A DNA stretch of 64,000 nt, taken from contig OY744532.1 of assembly GCA_963556195.1 (NCBI GenBank), positions 100,174,706 to 100,238,705 on the forward strand, written 5' to 3'. Source of the stretch: Sepiola atlantica. Its lineage: Eukaryota > Mollusca > Cephalopoda > Sepiida > Sepiolidae. Below are positions 1-13,300 of the stretch, one piece after another (position 1 is the first letter of the stretch; every line of letters begins with the position of its first letter). Below the pieces are notes generated by a model. It did not search any database. It was not told the origin of the DNA and worked only from the letters and a program-made list of their open reading frames with translations. The position numbers and the translations under genes are program-made.

Positions 1-762
1 TCCAATTCACTATAAAAAGATCCCCTTTTTTATTTATTTTATTTTATTTTTTTTTTTTTTCATTATTCAAAATCTCTTTCCAAGAAAAAAAGGTTGGTAC
101 CATTGTCCGTTTGTCAGGAACAGAGGCTGTATCATCATCGACCATCGTTGTATTAATCAACTCCTTGTCACGTCAGAGAGAGAGAGAGGACAAAATAAAA
201 ATAAAGAAGAAACTACATACCAGAAAAAAAAAGTGCATATATAAAAAATAAAATAAATAAAAAATTAAATAAATAAAAAATTAAATAAATTCGATGCGTG
301 TAAATGTTAATCGAGGATCGGATAAAATTACTCTCTCTTCTACAGTGCTTATTTCTATTTGATCTCAAAGTATTCTGCAATTTTCGAATTACCGTAGCTA
401 TAAAGAAAATCGACCCATTCCCCCCCCCCCCTCCCCAAACATCAAACCTTTCCCTCCCAAGAAGTTACAACTCGGAATCAAATTGAAATGGTGGATAGTT
501 TTACAGATTGCTATGGGATATCAAAGTTTGCGTGTTTGTGAAAAAATAAAATGCTTTGGGGCATTTATGAGTTTTACTCTGCCGATTAAATATCTCTCAC
601 GTCTGTAAGAAGAATACATTTATAGTTTTGGTAAACTTTTTAGAAAACGACATATAAAAAATGTTCAATGTGTGTGTACATGTTTTTTATTTTCAATTTT
701 TTCTTCGTACAGCTGTTCAAAAAATCTTAAAAAGTAAACTCAAGTTTTCTTTGTGATATGTG
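1..762. other. AT-rich intergenic DNA
   Basis: No coding signal is visible. The stretch holds homopolymer T and A runs near the start, a short GA run around 175-190 and a C run at about 421-432. Short open frames here are low-complexity and match no family I recognise. Confidence 0.6.
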
Positions 763-763
763 C

Positions 764-816
<53 letters not shown>

Positions 817-834
817 TATGTGCACATATATATA
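763..834. repeat. (TA)n microsatellite
   Basis: Alternating TA interrupted by a few CA/TG steps. This is the first of more than 25 TA arrays in the window. Confidence 0.95.
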
Positions 835-1039
835 ATGTTAGCGTGTATAACCTACGAGAAGGAAAATACCGAAATAACAAAATGAGGTTTGCTGAAATCT
901 AAAATCGAAACACGATTTCATATTTCATTATTAAACTCTTGAAACGTATTTAGATCAATACTGAAAAAATCCTCTCAAAATATTTAAATAAGCTATTTGA
1001 AATTATGGTGGGCATATATATAAATTACAAAGAAGAAAG

Positions 1040-1148
1040 CAGGATGATATATATATATATACAGAAAATTGTTTTATGGAAATATATGACGGTTTAAAAT
1101 TAGGTCCATATTATAACGAGTAGAGCATTTATAAATTGACAGTGTTTA

Positions 1149-1190
<42 letters not shown>

Positions 1191-1221
1191 GAACCTCATA
1201 CGTCGCAATCGACGGGAGAGT

Positions 1222-1262
<41 letters not shown>

Positions 1263-1476
1263 CAATGAATGAAAATTTAAAGAAAAATGTTGTATCTTTA
1301 AATAATGATCTATCGTGATAATGGAAAGCTCAATATACTGATAGAGCAATAAGTCAATAAAAAGAATGATGAAAATAAAAGTTAAAAGAATTACAAATTT
1401 TATTTAATCATCAATAGTCCAAAAAGGAGAAATCTCAAATCCTTAATCAAATTATCTTTGAAAATCCATGGATTAA

Positions 1477-1516
<40 letters not shown>

Positions 1517-1580
1517 GGAAAATTGTTTTATGGAAATATATGGCGGCTTAAAATTAGATCTATGTTATGACCGATGTTTT
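1040..1580. repeat. TA arrays with duplicated 75-bp segment
   Basis: TA arrays lie at about 1045-1063, 1154-1185, 1227-1261 and 1481-1515. The sequence after the first array (1064-1120) recurs after the last (1516-1576) with a few substitutions; both copies contain AAAATTGTTTTATGGAAATA. This looks like a dispersed element that begins in a TA array. Short Tyr-Ile frames in these arrays are translation artefacts. Confidence 0.75.
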
Positions 1581-1856
1581 TTTTTTGGGGGGGGGGGGGT
1601 CTCTTCGATGTTAGTTTTGCAGGTTTTTTTCTTGCTCTTTTCATCATTATTCTTTTCATGTTTTGGGCCAATATGTTTATTTTAATAATTAAATCAATGT
1701 CTCTGATGAGCTGCATGTAACAACTAAAGACTGTATTTTTGTTTAAATGTTGCGAAACGTTCGTAAGACGATACAAATATAAGCATTAGCAAAAATAAAA
1801 AAAGAAATTAAAAAAGTATGATTGTTTTATCTTGGTCATTGGAATTCAACCAATCA

Positions 1857-1887
<31 letters not shown>

Positions 1888-1997
1888 CGTTGGGATATGT
1901 TAAAAAGAAGTCAATGAAGTGCTCAATCATAAGTATGCGACAGCTAAAATACAAATTATTTATTTAAAATCTATACATTAGATATTCCAGATATACA

Positions 1998-2166
1998 CCA
2001 TGGTTTCATTGACACGGGTAGACTTTTACTGTTTATAAAAGGCTGTTACAATCTATTTCAAATCCTCAGTAACTGTCTGTATTCTGTGAGTCGCTGAGGA
2101 TTTGAAACGGGTTGTAAGGGCCTTTTATAAACAGTAAAGGTCTACCCGTGTCAATGAAACCATGGT
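1998..2166. repeat. Inverted-repeat (hairpin) element
   Basis: A left arm starting CCATGGTTTCATTGACACGG (1998 to about 2075) is mirrored by a right arm ending with its complement (about 2087-2166). The arms are about 80 bp with small differences and the loop is short. TA arrays lie on both sides (1858-1884 and 2197-2240). It has the look of a small fold-back MITE. Confidence 0.8.
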
Positions 2167-2317
2167 ACATCTCTAGAATAAATAAATAATTTGTATATGT
2201 ATATATATATGTATGTATATATATGTATATATATATATATGTCAATAAATAGACCATTTTATTACTAAACATGATAAATTAAAATACTAAAAGAATGAAA
2301 AGACTAGCTCTTTTATT

Positions 2318-2775
2318 ATTTTAATTCATCAGCATCATCATCATATTGAATCCGTTTTACATGCTGGCATGTGTTGGACAGCTTTAAGAAATTAACTTTC
2401 AAAGAAACCTATCTCTGACCAGGTCTTTATTTATCCCTCTTTCCCTCAGATACATTTTTATCACTTCCTCTCATGTTTTCCTGGGCCTTCCCCTGTGAAC
2501 TGAACCTGCTATCTCAACTGTTCTACATCTACTAACCCAAGAACTCTCATCTATTCTTTCAACGTCGCCATACCATCGAAGTCTACTCTTCTACACACAT
2601 CTTCCTATACTGTCCGGATTTAATCTTCCTCAGAGCATCAGAAATAAGTCTGTCTTTAAGACTCACATTACACATCCATCGTATAATTCTCATATCATTT
2701 CTCTCCATGCAACACATGTCCTCAACCCTCATCGGCCAGATTTCACTTCTATACATCATGTTTAGTCATAAAAAA
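2318..2775 (-). mobile_element. RTE-like LINE 3' fragment, degenerate
   Basis: Read on the minus strand, this matches the plus-strand copy at 62395-62785. It carries the end of a LINE reverse-transcriptase ORF with the pattern M-E-R-N-D-M-R, then a W-M-C-N-V-S-L-K-D-R block, then W-x-G-x-V-E-R and a short basic region. Frameshifts and stops break the frame. It ends in an ATG-type simple tail (CATCATCATCAT on the plus strand near 2330), typical of RTE-clade LINEs. The family is recognised from the C-terminal motif; the clade name is an inference. The copy is 5'-truncated and dead. Confidence 0.7.
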
Positions 2776-2811
2776 TATAGTCTATTTATTGTCATCAGAA
2801 TTTATATATAA

Positions 2812-2812
<1 letters not shown>

Positions 2813-2842
<30 letters not shown>
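2813..2842. repeat. (TA)n microsatellite
   Basis: Pure TA array between the LINE fragment and the dispersed repeat; another short TA array lies at 2927-2946. Confidence 0.95.
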
Positions 2843-2850
<8 letters not shown>

Positions 2851-2945
2851 CCTCATGTTAAATTAAGAGCTCTAGTCTTGCACCATTGAGCTACAACATA
2901 CATTTTTGTGTTAACTAAAAAAATTATTATATATATATATATATA

Positions 2946-3720
2946 TTAGGATAATACCCGTCCCAAGATGGGTAAAATTAAATCCTTGAACAGAACAGTT
3001 TTACACAATTTTTATGTCCCTTTACGAAGATTAAAATCAAGATATAATGATGCTAAACCTTACGTCTAAAATCCGTATTCTAATTTTGATCAAAATCTAT
3101 TACATGATTTTGATTCTAGAAAAGGGTTTAAAGTTAAGATTTAAGCTTAAGGGTTCTTAATGAGAAATTTAAATTCAGGGAATCTTGTTTAATTGGTGTC
3201 TAATGACAATGGATCAAATTTAATGCAAATCTGAAATATTTGAATTTTCAAATGCGAGGTTGGGCCCATATGAATTTTGGAACACATCTGTCAGGCATAA
3301 GGAGTCCAAATGTGGACGATATTTAGTTTAATTTACTTTTATGCAAAGGTGATAAAAAGGGCGTCGAAGCCCTTTGTGAAAATTGTGAAATTTTGATAAT
3401 AGATATTAGACATCAATTAATAAACATTTTGAGCAACTTTAAAGGTTTTTAGGAGGGGGGGGGGCAACTGTGTTCTAAAATTCATAATGATCGGTTAATT
3501 AGTTTAGAAGTGAATCCTATACATACAAATATCTAAATACATGAACATACCTAATTTTATAAAGATATTAAACTAATTAACCGATCATTATGAATTTTAG
3601 AACACACTTACTACGTGTAAAGGGTCGTGATGTGGGCTATATTTAATTTAATTTAGTCTGATGTAAAGGGAGTAAAAGGGGAATATTAAAGAATTTATTT
3701 TACTCGTTCTGGGACAGGTA
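2946..3720. repeat. Dispersed repeat, inverted pair of copies
   Basis: The minus-strand part from 2946 and the plus-strand part ending at about 3720 share sequence with 31433-31795 and, in part, with 5325-5705 and 61190-61350. Conserved pieces are AATGATCGGTTAATTAGTTT, a GATTTTGATCAAAATTAGAA block, and an end reading CCCATCCTGGGACGGGTATT followed by TTTAGT. The two AATGATCGG copies (3485 and 3580) face each other. A GC hairpin shortly before an end of this form resembles a Helitron 3' terminus, but the expected CTRRT is not intact, so the class is uncertain. Confidence 0.55.
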
Positions 3721-3747
3721 TTCATTTAGTATATATATATATATATA

Positions 3748-3918
3748 TTCCCGAAACAGTTTTTCATGATGATCCCTTAAATAATGTTAGAAGCAAACTA
3801 ATAAGAATAACTGTAAAAACTAAATTGACTGACATGAGTGATTTTCCACTGAACGACTTGGGACTTAAAGTTTGTTTTTTTTGTTTTTTTTAGCTTTAAT
3901 GGTTGAGAAACTTCCGAG

Positions 3919-3980
<62 letters not shown>

Positions 3981-4821
3981 TGATTATTTTTATTTACACA
4001 GACATGTACATGTGTCTGTGTAAATAAAAATAATCATATATAAAGCTCTATTTGATATTGAGCACTTTTTATAAACCCGGTTGAAATTCTTTGGATTACT
4101 ACCCTGTGGATGTTTTTACCTGGATTATTACCATTAACAGTCGCTCTGGTAGTCAACTGACGATCCCTCACTACGCTAATTAATTAATACTACAAAACCT
4201 CTAAAAAAAATTTTGTATACTTTGATATCTTTTATTTGTCCCCCTTTTTTAACCATTTTTGTAATCAATTTAGTTTTATGTTTACATTGTTTTGTGTTTT
4301 ACAACGATCTTGGAAAAATTGTTTTTCTCTATGCTATAATACATATTTTGTTTCTTCAGGTCCCATTATTGACTTTTTTCATGGTGGGATTGTTGTTTCA
4401 TTAACATATATCAATATTATTAGTCCACCCACATCTCCAATCTAACTACCCCACCATTTACTACTATGTGCTCTTCAGAAGGATTGAATTAAATCTTTTA
4501 AAATTATAAAATTTTAAAAAATATTCCCCCCAAAATATAACATTTTTTTCTGTCCTACATGACAGATAGTACTATCTTCACTATATATATATGTATATAT
4601 ATATATATATATATAAGTCTCGGGAGTTTTTCAACCATTAAAACTATATGGAAAAAAAACAAAAACACTTTAGTCCCAAGTCCTTCGGTGGAAAACTACT
4701 TTTCTTGTAAGTCAATTTACTTTTTACAGTCACTATATTAGTTTGCTTCCAAAAATTTACGCTAGTCCTAACATTATTTAATTAATCATCAGTTGTTTAC
4801 CATGAAAAACTGTTTCGGGAA
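3748..4821. repeat. Long inverted repeat pair bounded by TA arrays
   Basis: The left arm (3748-3922, starting TTCCCGAAACAGTTTTTCAT) and right arm (4616-4821) are reverse complements with moderate divergence. The spacer of about 690 bp begins with a 54-bp TA array (3924-3977) and ends with another (4581-4615). Both outer ends read CCCGAAACAG. It may be one fold-back transposon or two facing copies of the same element; no coding remnant was recognised. Confidence 0.75.
3982..4036. repeat. Near-perfect palindrome
   Basis: The arm GATTATTTTTATTTACACAG plus ACATGT is followed almost at once by its reverse complement with one extra GT. This gives a hairpin of about 26 bp inside the spacer of the larger inverted repeat. 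Confidence 0.9.
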
Positions 4822-5190
4822 TTTAAAAACAAAATAGTATTTTATCTCATGGCTTCCCAACAGAGTTGATCAGACCCCACTCCCCTTAAAAGACAAGAAC
4901 ATAAACGTTCTGTATATTAGATCTAAGTTTTGTTCCAGATTAATATTTTGCTAACTTATTTTGTTATTAAAAAATGTCCTCCTTACCTGTGTTGTTCGTC
5001 TGTGTCTAAGAACATGTATTCGTTATTTACAAAAATTTGCTGTATTTTAAAGTGTTCGGACGAATCCATTACACGACTTTTTAGGTGAATTTATAGTTTT
5101 ATGTATTTGTATTATTTCATTATATTTAGTTTCATATTAAAAATATTTAAAAATGAAAAATATATATATATACATGTATTTTTTTATAAT
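4822..5190. other. AT-rich DNA without recognised features
   Basis: No conserved coding frame, structured RNA or known repeat was recognised here. Confidence 0.5.
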
Positions 5191-5191
5191 A

Positions 5192-5306
<115 letters not shown>

Positions 5307-5324
5307 ACTAATTGTTAAAATTTG

Positions 5325-5705
5325 ACAAAAGTTAGATATCTGAATTTTCACAAAAGGGCTTCCACCCCCACTTTGCCTCCTTTGCATAAGACTAAACCCT
5401 TATGCCTAGCAGCTATGTTACAAAATTCATAATGATCGGTTAATTAGTTTAGGCGTGAATTCTGTACAAACAAATATATAAACATACCTAACTTATCTAT
5501 ATATATATTTGTCATTGAATTAACGCTTCTATTTGAAGAAAAATTTTGACTGTGCAAACCAGCGCAGGTTGGAAAAATCTGAAGAACTATGAGAACTTTG
5601 CATCAAAGATGGCAAAATTGTTAAAATTTCACAAAAATCAGAAGTACCTGAATTTTCGTTTTATTAGTTTAGGAGTGAATCCTATACATACAAATATATA
5701 AACAT
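5325..5705 (-). repeat. Two partial copies of the AATGATCGG dispersed repeat
   Basis: A copy at about 5325-5490 contains AATGATCGGTTAATTAGTTT and then TATACAAACAAATATATAAAC-like sequence. A second, shorter copy at about 5565-5705 repeats the GTGAATCCTATACATACAAA part. Both relate to the families at 2946-3720, 31433-31795 and 61190-61350. The strand is set by analogy with the Helitron-like end at 60854. Confidence 0.6.
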
Positions 5706-6125
5706 ATGCACACACCTGACTTTGTATATAATGTATGTAAAGTTGTGTGCGTGAATACACAAGATGATTATCGTGTTTTTCCTGAGTTAACTATTGCCAG
5801 CTTTTCATGTGTGCTTAAATCAAGCACTGACCTTTCCTTGGTTTGTACGTATCAGAAAGTTCAAATTATCCTTGAACTTATCACCAGATGGAGATGCCAC
5901 GGTCAACCATTCTTTGCCCGCTTATCTACAGAACGACTTACACGATGCGGGCGTAAAAGATAAGGGCTCTATAATGCCAGTCAAATCCAGGTGTAAATTG
6001 ATTGCATCCAGCCGCGTAGCTATTTTTACGTTAAGGTGGCGCATGCTTATTAGCAAAAGGAACCGTAAGACATTCTGAGTATTTCTGCATTCATTTTATA
6101 TATCTTCATTTTGGAGTATTAAATG

Positions 6126-6200
6126 GTGTAATGGATACGTAAACAGACTATGAAATCAGCAGACCGATTTCAAATCCCATCAATCCTGTTACGTTCACTG
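6126..6200 (+). repeat. tRNA-like SINE head, degenerate
   Basis: TGGTGTAATGGATACG resembles a Pol III A box and GATTTCAAATCCC a B box, about 35 bp apart. No acceptor stem or clean cloverleaf is present, so this is a SINE or tRNA relic and not a gene. Confidence 0.4.
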
Positions 6201-6214
6201 TTGAACTAATACAT

Positions 6215-6865
6215 TTGGTGCCAACATAAGCTGGAATAAGTACATAGAAGATGTTGCCAAGTCTGCTGCAAAGAAGGTAAACTCCCTCTACCGGACTAGA
6301 CAACTTCTTACATCTGCCAATATCTTATCATTCTATCAAGCCACCATTCGCCCGTGCCTAAAGTATTGTTGCCACATCTGGGCTGATGCACCAGTCACAA
6401 GCCTCTCCCTCTCGGACAGGGCGCAACAAAGAAATTCTAACCTAGTAAGTCCCGCACTGTCGGCCAAGCTCCAGACACTGTCGCATCGCCGCATCCGTAT
6501 GCTTGTTTTACAAGTACACTCACAGAAAGTGCTCCGAGGAACTTACTGCACTTGTACCCTCCAACGTAAATAATCCCGACCTACCTGACTCGCAGCAAAA
6601 TCCCACCTCTTCACTGTAGAGGTCCCTAGATGCCGGAAGATTTCCTACTCTGATAGCTTCTTTCCTTGGACTACTTGATTTTGGAATTCCCTACCTGCTC
6701 CCCCGATCATACAAACATGCCGAAATTTAAATGTAATGTGAACAAACATCTTGCTGCCCAACTTGCCACCAAGGCTGCACCTTAAAAAAATCTGACTCTT
6801 ATCACAGTAGCTGCTTACGCTTCAGTGGCAATATGCCTTATTTGGGACGAATAAAAAGTTTTAAA
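6215..6865 (+). mobile_element. Jockey-like LINE 3' end, decayed
   Basis: In shifting frames the DNA encodes the region after the palm of a non-LTR reverse transcriptase. The blocks are N-K-Y-I-E-D-V-A-K, K-V-N-S-L-Y-R, F-Y-Q-A-T-I-R-P-C, Y-C-C-H-I-W-A, then L-S-H-R-R, F-F-P-W and W-N-S-L-P-A-like pieces. These match, in order, the better-preserved minus-strand copy at 52383-53365. It ends with an A-rich tail near 6860. Several frameshifts and stops make it non-functional. No endonuclease or palm region remains. Confidence 0.8.
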
Positions 6866-6935
6866 AAAAACATACAAAATTGAATCATTTACAACAAATA
6901 TTGCCTTCTCCCATTAAATAAAGAACATTAGTCAG
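6856..6935. repeat. Isolated degenerate satellite unit
   Basis: AAAACATACAAAATTGAATC, then CATTTACAACAAATATTG and CCCATTAAATAAAGAAC, follow the order of the 89-bp satellite unit with many changes. It lies about 330 bp before the array proper and immediately after the LINE tail. This suggests that older, unhomogenised units lie outside the array. Confidence 0.6.
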
Positions 6936-7384
6936 TTGTGAAACTGCATACCTCTGCTTGACAACGTAAGGATGAGCCAAAGTCTTTCCTGAGCCTTACT
7001 TCTCCATATTGTATGATGTATACCCGAAGGTATGTCATGAAAACGTTGATAACTCGAAAACTATTTATCTAATCAAGATGCCATTTCGCATGGTAGTTAC
7101 TGTACTCAAAAAGCATCAGATCCATACATCAAATTTGAAAGATCAGAAGTGGAAATTCTGTAAAAATTTCGATCATGACGAAACTTTTCCAAATCATATA
7201 AGATGCAGGATTTATTTAGTAACAATTTGAGCTAAGTAGACATAGACAACGAAAAACAATAGTTTATATGTCATAACATAAACAACAAAAACACATTTAT
7301 ATATGATTTACAGTAGTTATTGGGCTTCCACATGAATAAAACATGTAAGATTGATATATCATAAAACAAACAATATATACAAAC

Positions 7385-10300
7385 AAATGGGGGTAAGATG
7401 TCATAAAACATACAAAACAAACAAATCTATTATTCATTTACAATAGATATTGTTTCCTCATTAAATAAAACAAATGGGGGTAAGATGTCATAAAACATAC
7501 AAAACAAACAAATATATTATTCATTTACAATAGATATTGTTTCCTCATTAAATAAAACAAATGGGGGTAAGATGTCATAAAACATACAAAACAAACAAAT
7601 ATATTATTCATTTACAATAGATATTGTTTCCTCATTAAATAAAACAAATGGGGGTAAGATGTCATAAAACATACAAAACAAACAAATCTATTATTCATTT
7701 ACAATAGATATTGTGTTTCCCCATTAAATCAAACAAATGGGGGCAAGATGTCATAAAACATACAAAACAAACAAATCTATTATTCATTTACAATAGATAT
7801 TGTGTTTCCCCATTAAATCAAACAAATGGGGGCAAGATGTCATAAAACATACAAAACAAACAAATCTATTATTCATTTACAATAGATATTGTGTTTCCCC
7901 ATTAAATCAAACAAATGGGGGCAAGATGTCATAAAACATACAAAACAAACAAATCTATTATTCATTTACAATAGATATTGTGTTTCCCCATTAAATCAAA
8001 CAAATGGGGGCAAGATGTCATAAAACATACAAAACAAACAAATCTATTATTCATTTACAATAGATATTGTGTTTCCCCATTAAATCAAACAAATGGGAGT
8101 AAGATGTCATAAAACATACAAAACAAACAAATCTATTATTCATTTACAATAGATATTGTGTTTCCCCATTAAATCAAACAAATGGGGGCAAGATGTCATA
8201 AAACATACAAAACAAACAAATCTATTATTCATTTACAATAGATATTGTGTTTCCCCATTAAATCAAACAAATGGGGGCAAGATGTCATAAAACATACAAA
8301 ACAAACAAATCTATTATTCATTTACAATAGATATTGTGTTTCCCCATTAAATCAAACAAATGGGGGCAAGATGTCATAAAACATACAAAACAAACAAATC
8401 TATTATTCATTTACAATAGATATTGTGTTTCCCCATTAAATCAAACAAATGGGGGCAAGATGTCATAAAACATACAAAACAAACAAATCTATTATTCATT
8501 TACAATAGATATTGTGTTTCCCCATTAAATCAAACAAATGGGGGCAAGATGTCATAAAACATACAAAACAAACAAATCTATTATTCATTTACAATAGATA
8601 TTGTGTTTCCCCATTAAATCAAACAAATGGGAGTAAGATGTCATAAAACATACAAAACAAACAAATCTATTATTCATTTACAATAGATATTGTGTTTCCC
8701 CATTAAATCAAACAAATGGGGGCAAGATGTCATAAAACATACAAAACAAACAAATCTATTATTCATTTACAATAGATATTGTGTTTCCCCATTAAATCAA
8801 ACAAATGGGGGCAAGATGTCATAAAACATACAAAACAAACAAATCTATTATTCATTTACAATAGATATTGTGTTTCCCCATTAAATCAAACAAATGGGGG
8901 CAAGATGTCATAAAACATACAAAACAAACAAATCTATTATTCATTTACAATAGATATTGTGTTTCCCCATTAAATCAAACAAATGGGGGCAAGATGTCAT
9001 AAAACATACAAAACAAACAAATATATTATTCATTTACAATAGATATTGTTTCCTCATTAAATAAAACAAATGGGGGTAAGATGTCATAAAACATACAAAA
9101 CAAACAAATCTATTATTCATTTACAATAGATATTGTTTCCTCATTAAATAAAACAAATGGGGGTAAGATGTCATAAAACATACAAAACAAACAAATATAT
9201 TATTCATTTACAATAGATATTGTTTCCTCATTAAATAAAACAAATGGGGGTAAGATGTCATAAAACATACAAAACAAACAAATATATTATTCATTTACAA
9301 TAGATATTGTTTCCTCATTAAATAAAACAAATGGGGGTAAGATGTCATAAAACATACAAAACAAACAAATCTATTATTCATTTACAATAGATATTGTGTT
9401 TCCCCATTAAATCAAACAAATGGGGGCAAGATGTCATAAAACATACAAAACAAACAAATCTATTATTCATTTACAATAGATATTGTGTTTCCCCATTAAA
9501 TCAAACAAATGGGGGCAAGATGTCATAAAACATACAAAACAAACAAATCTATTATTCATTTACAATAGATATTGTGTTTCCCCATTAAATCAAACAAATG
9601 GGGGCAAGATGTCATAAAACATACAAAACAAACAAATCTATTATTCATTTACAATAGATATTGTGTTTCCCCATTAAATCAAACAAATGGGGGCAAGATG
9701 TCATAAAACATACAAAACAAACAAATCTATTATTCATTTACAATAGATATTGTGTTTCCCCATTAAATCAAACAAATGGGAGTAAGATGTCATAAAACAT
9801 ACAAAACAAACAAATCTATTATTCATTTACAATAGATATTGTGTTTCCCCATTAAATCAAACAAATGGGGGCAAGATGTCATAAAACATACAAAACAAAC
9901 AAATCTATTATTCATTTACAATAGATATTGTGTTTCCCCATTAAATCAAACAAATGGGGGCAAGATGTCATAAAACATACAAAACAAACAAATATATTAT
10001 TCATTTACAATAGATATTGTTTCCTCATTAAATAAAACAAATGGGGGTAAGATGTCATAAAACATACAAAACAAACAAATATATTATTCATTTACAATAG
10101 ATATTGTTTCCTCATTAAATAAAACAAATGGGGGTAAGATGTCATAAAACATACAAAACAAACAAATATATTATTCATTTACAATAGATATTGTTTCCTC
10201 ATTAAATAAAACAAATGGGGGTAAGATGTCATAAAACATACAAAACAAACAAATCTATTATTCATTTACAATAGATATTGTGTTTCCCCATTAAATCAAA

Positions 10301-13300
10301 CAAATGGGGGCAAGATGTCATAAAACATACAAAACAAACAAATCTATTATTCATTTACAATAGATATTGTGTTTCCCCATTAAATCAAACAAATGGGGGC
10401 AAGATGTCATAAAACATACAAAACAAACAAATCTATTATTCATTTACAATAGATATTGTGTTTCCCCATTAAATCAAACAAATGGGGGCAAGATGTCATA
10501 AAACATACAAAACAAACAAATCTATTATTCATTTACAATAGATATTGTGTTTCCCCATTAAATCAAACAAATGGGGGCAAGATGTCATAAAACATACAAA
10601 ACAAACAAATCTATTATTCATTTACAATAGATATTGTGTTTCCCCATTAAATCAAACAAATGGGAGTAAGATGTCATAAAACATACAAAACAAACAAATC
10701 TATTATTCATTTACAATAGATATTGTGTTTCCCCATTAAATCAAACAAATGGGGGCAAGATGTCATAAAACATACAAAACAAACAAATCTATTATTCATT
10801 TACAATAGATATTGTGTTTCCCCATTAAATCAAACAAATGGGGGCAAGATGTCATAAAACATACAAAACAAACAAATCTATTATTCATTTACAATAGATA
10901 TTGTGTTTCCCCATTAAATCAAACAAATGGGGGCAAGATGTCATAAAACCTACAAAACAAACAAATCTATTATTCATTTACAATAGATATTGTGTTTCCC
11001 CATTAAATCAAACAAATGGGAGTAAGATGTCATAAAACATACAAAACAAACAAATCTATTATTCATTTACAATAGATATTGTGTTTCCCCATTAAATCAA
11101 ACAAATGGGGGCAAGATGTCATAAAACATACAAAACAAACAAATCTATTATTCATTTACAATAGATATTGTGTTTCCCCATTAAATCAAACAAATGGGGG
11201 TAAGATGTCATAAAACAAACAAATCTATTATTCATTTACAATAGATATTGTGTTTCCCCATTAAATCAAACAAATGGGGGCAAGATGTCATAAAACATAC
11301 AAAACAAACAAATCTATTATTCATTTACAATAGATATTGTGTTTCCCCATTAAATCAAACAAATGGGGGTAAGATGTCATAAAACATACAAAACAAACAA
11401 ATCTATTATTCATTTACAATAGATATTGTGTTTCCCCATTAAATCAAACAAATGGGGGCAAGATGTCATAAAACATACAAAACAAACAAATCTATTATTC
11501 ATTTACAATAGATATTGTGTTTCCCCATTAAATCAAACAAATGGGGGTAAGATGTCATAAAACATACAAAACAAACAAATATATTATTCATTTACAATAG
11601 ATATTGTTTCCTCATTAAATAAAACAAATGGGGGTAAGATGTCATAAAACATACAAAACAAACAAATATATTATTCATTTACAATAGATATTGTTTCCTC
11701 ATTAAATAAAACAAATGGGGGTAAGATGTCATAAAACATACAAAACAAACAAATATATTATTCATTTACAATAGATATTGTTTCCTCATTAAATAAAACA
11801 AATGGGGGTAAGATGTCATAAAACATACAAAACAAACAAATCTATTATTCATTTACAATAGATATTGTGTTTCCCCATTAAATCAAACAAATGGGGGCAA
11901 GATGTCATAAAACATACAAAACAAACAAATCTATTATTCATTTACAATAGATATTGTGTTTCCCCATTAAATCAAACAAATGGGGGCAAGATGTCATAAA
12001 ACATACAAAACAAACAAATCTATTATTCATTTACAATAGATATTGTGTTTCCCCATTAAATCAAACAAATGGGGGCAAGATGTCATAAAACATACAAAAC
12101 AAACAAATCTATTATTCATTTACAATAGATATTGTGTTTCCCCATTAAATCAAACAAATGGGGGCAAGATGTCATAAAACATACAAAACAAACAAATCTA
12201 TTATTCATTTACAATAGATATTGTGTTTCCCCATTAAATCAAACAAATGGGAGTAAGATGTCATAAAACATACAAAACAAACAAATCTATTATTCATTTA
12301 CAATAGATATTGTGTTTCCCCATTAAATCAAACAAATGGGGGCAAGATGTCATAAAACATACAAAACAAACAAATCTATTATTCATTTACAATAGATATT
12401 GTGTTTCCCCATTAAATCAAACAAATGGGGGCAAGATGTCATAAAACATACAAAACAAACAAATCTATTATTCATTTACAATAGATATTGTGTTTCCCCA
12501 TTAAATCAAACAAATGGGGGCAAGATGTCATAAAACATACAAAACAAACAAATCTATTATTCATTTACAATAGATATTGTGTTTCCCCATTAAATCAAAC
12601 AAATGGGAGTAAGATGTCATAAAACATACAAAACAAACAAATCTATTATTCATTTACAATAGATATTGTGTTTCCCCATTAAATCAAACAAATGGGGGCA
12701 AGATGTCATAAAACATACAAAACAAACAAATCTATTATTCATTTACAATAGATATTGTGTTTCCCCATTAAATCAAACAAATGGGGGTAAGATGTCATAA
12801 AACAAACAAATCTATTATTCATTTACAATAGATATTGTGTTTCCCCATTAAATCAAACAAATGGGGGTAAGATGTCATAAAACATACAAAACAAACAAAT
12901 CTATTATTCATTTACAATAGATATTGTGTTTCCCCATTAAATCAAACAAATTGGGGCAAGATGTCATAAAACATACAAAACAAACAAATCTATTATTCAT
13001 TTACAATAGATATTGTGTTTCCCCATTAAATCAAACAAATGGGGGCAAGATGTCATAAAACATACAAAACAAACAAATCTATTATTCATTTACAATAGAT
13101 ATTGTGTTTCCCCATTAAATCAAACAAATGGGGGCAAGATGTCATAAAACATACAAAACAAACAAATCTATTATTCATTTACAATAGATATTGTGTTTCC
13201 CCATTAAATCAAACAAATGGGAGTAAGATGTCATAAAACATACAAAACAAACAAATCTATTATTCATTTACAATAGATATTGTGTTTCCCCATTAAATCA

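Noticed and set aside
2085..2115. CTGAGGATTTGAAACG as a hammerhead
   Set aside because: There is no room for stem II between the core halves.
5706..6078. Two overlapping frames of 85-94 codons
   Set aside because: No conserved motif; length is within chance for this stretch.
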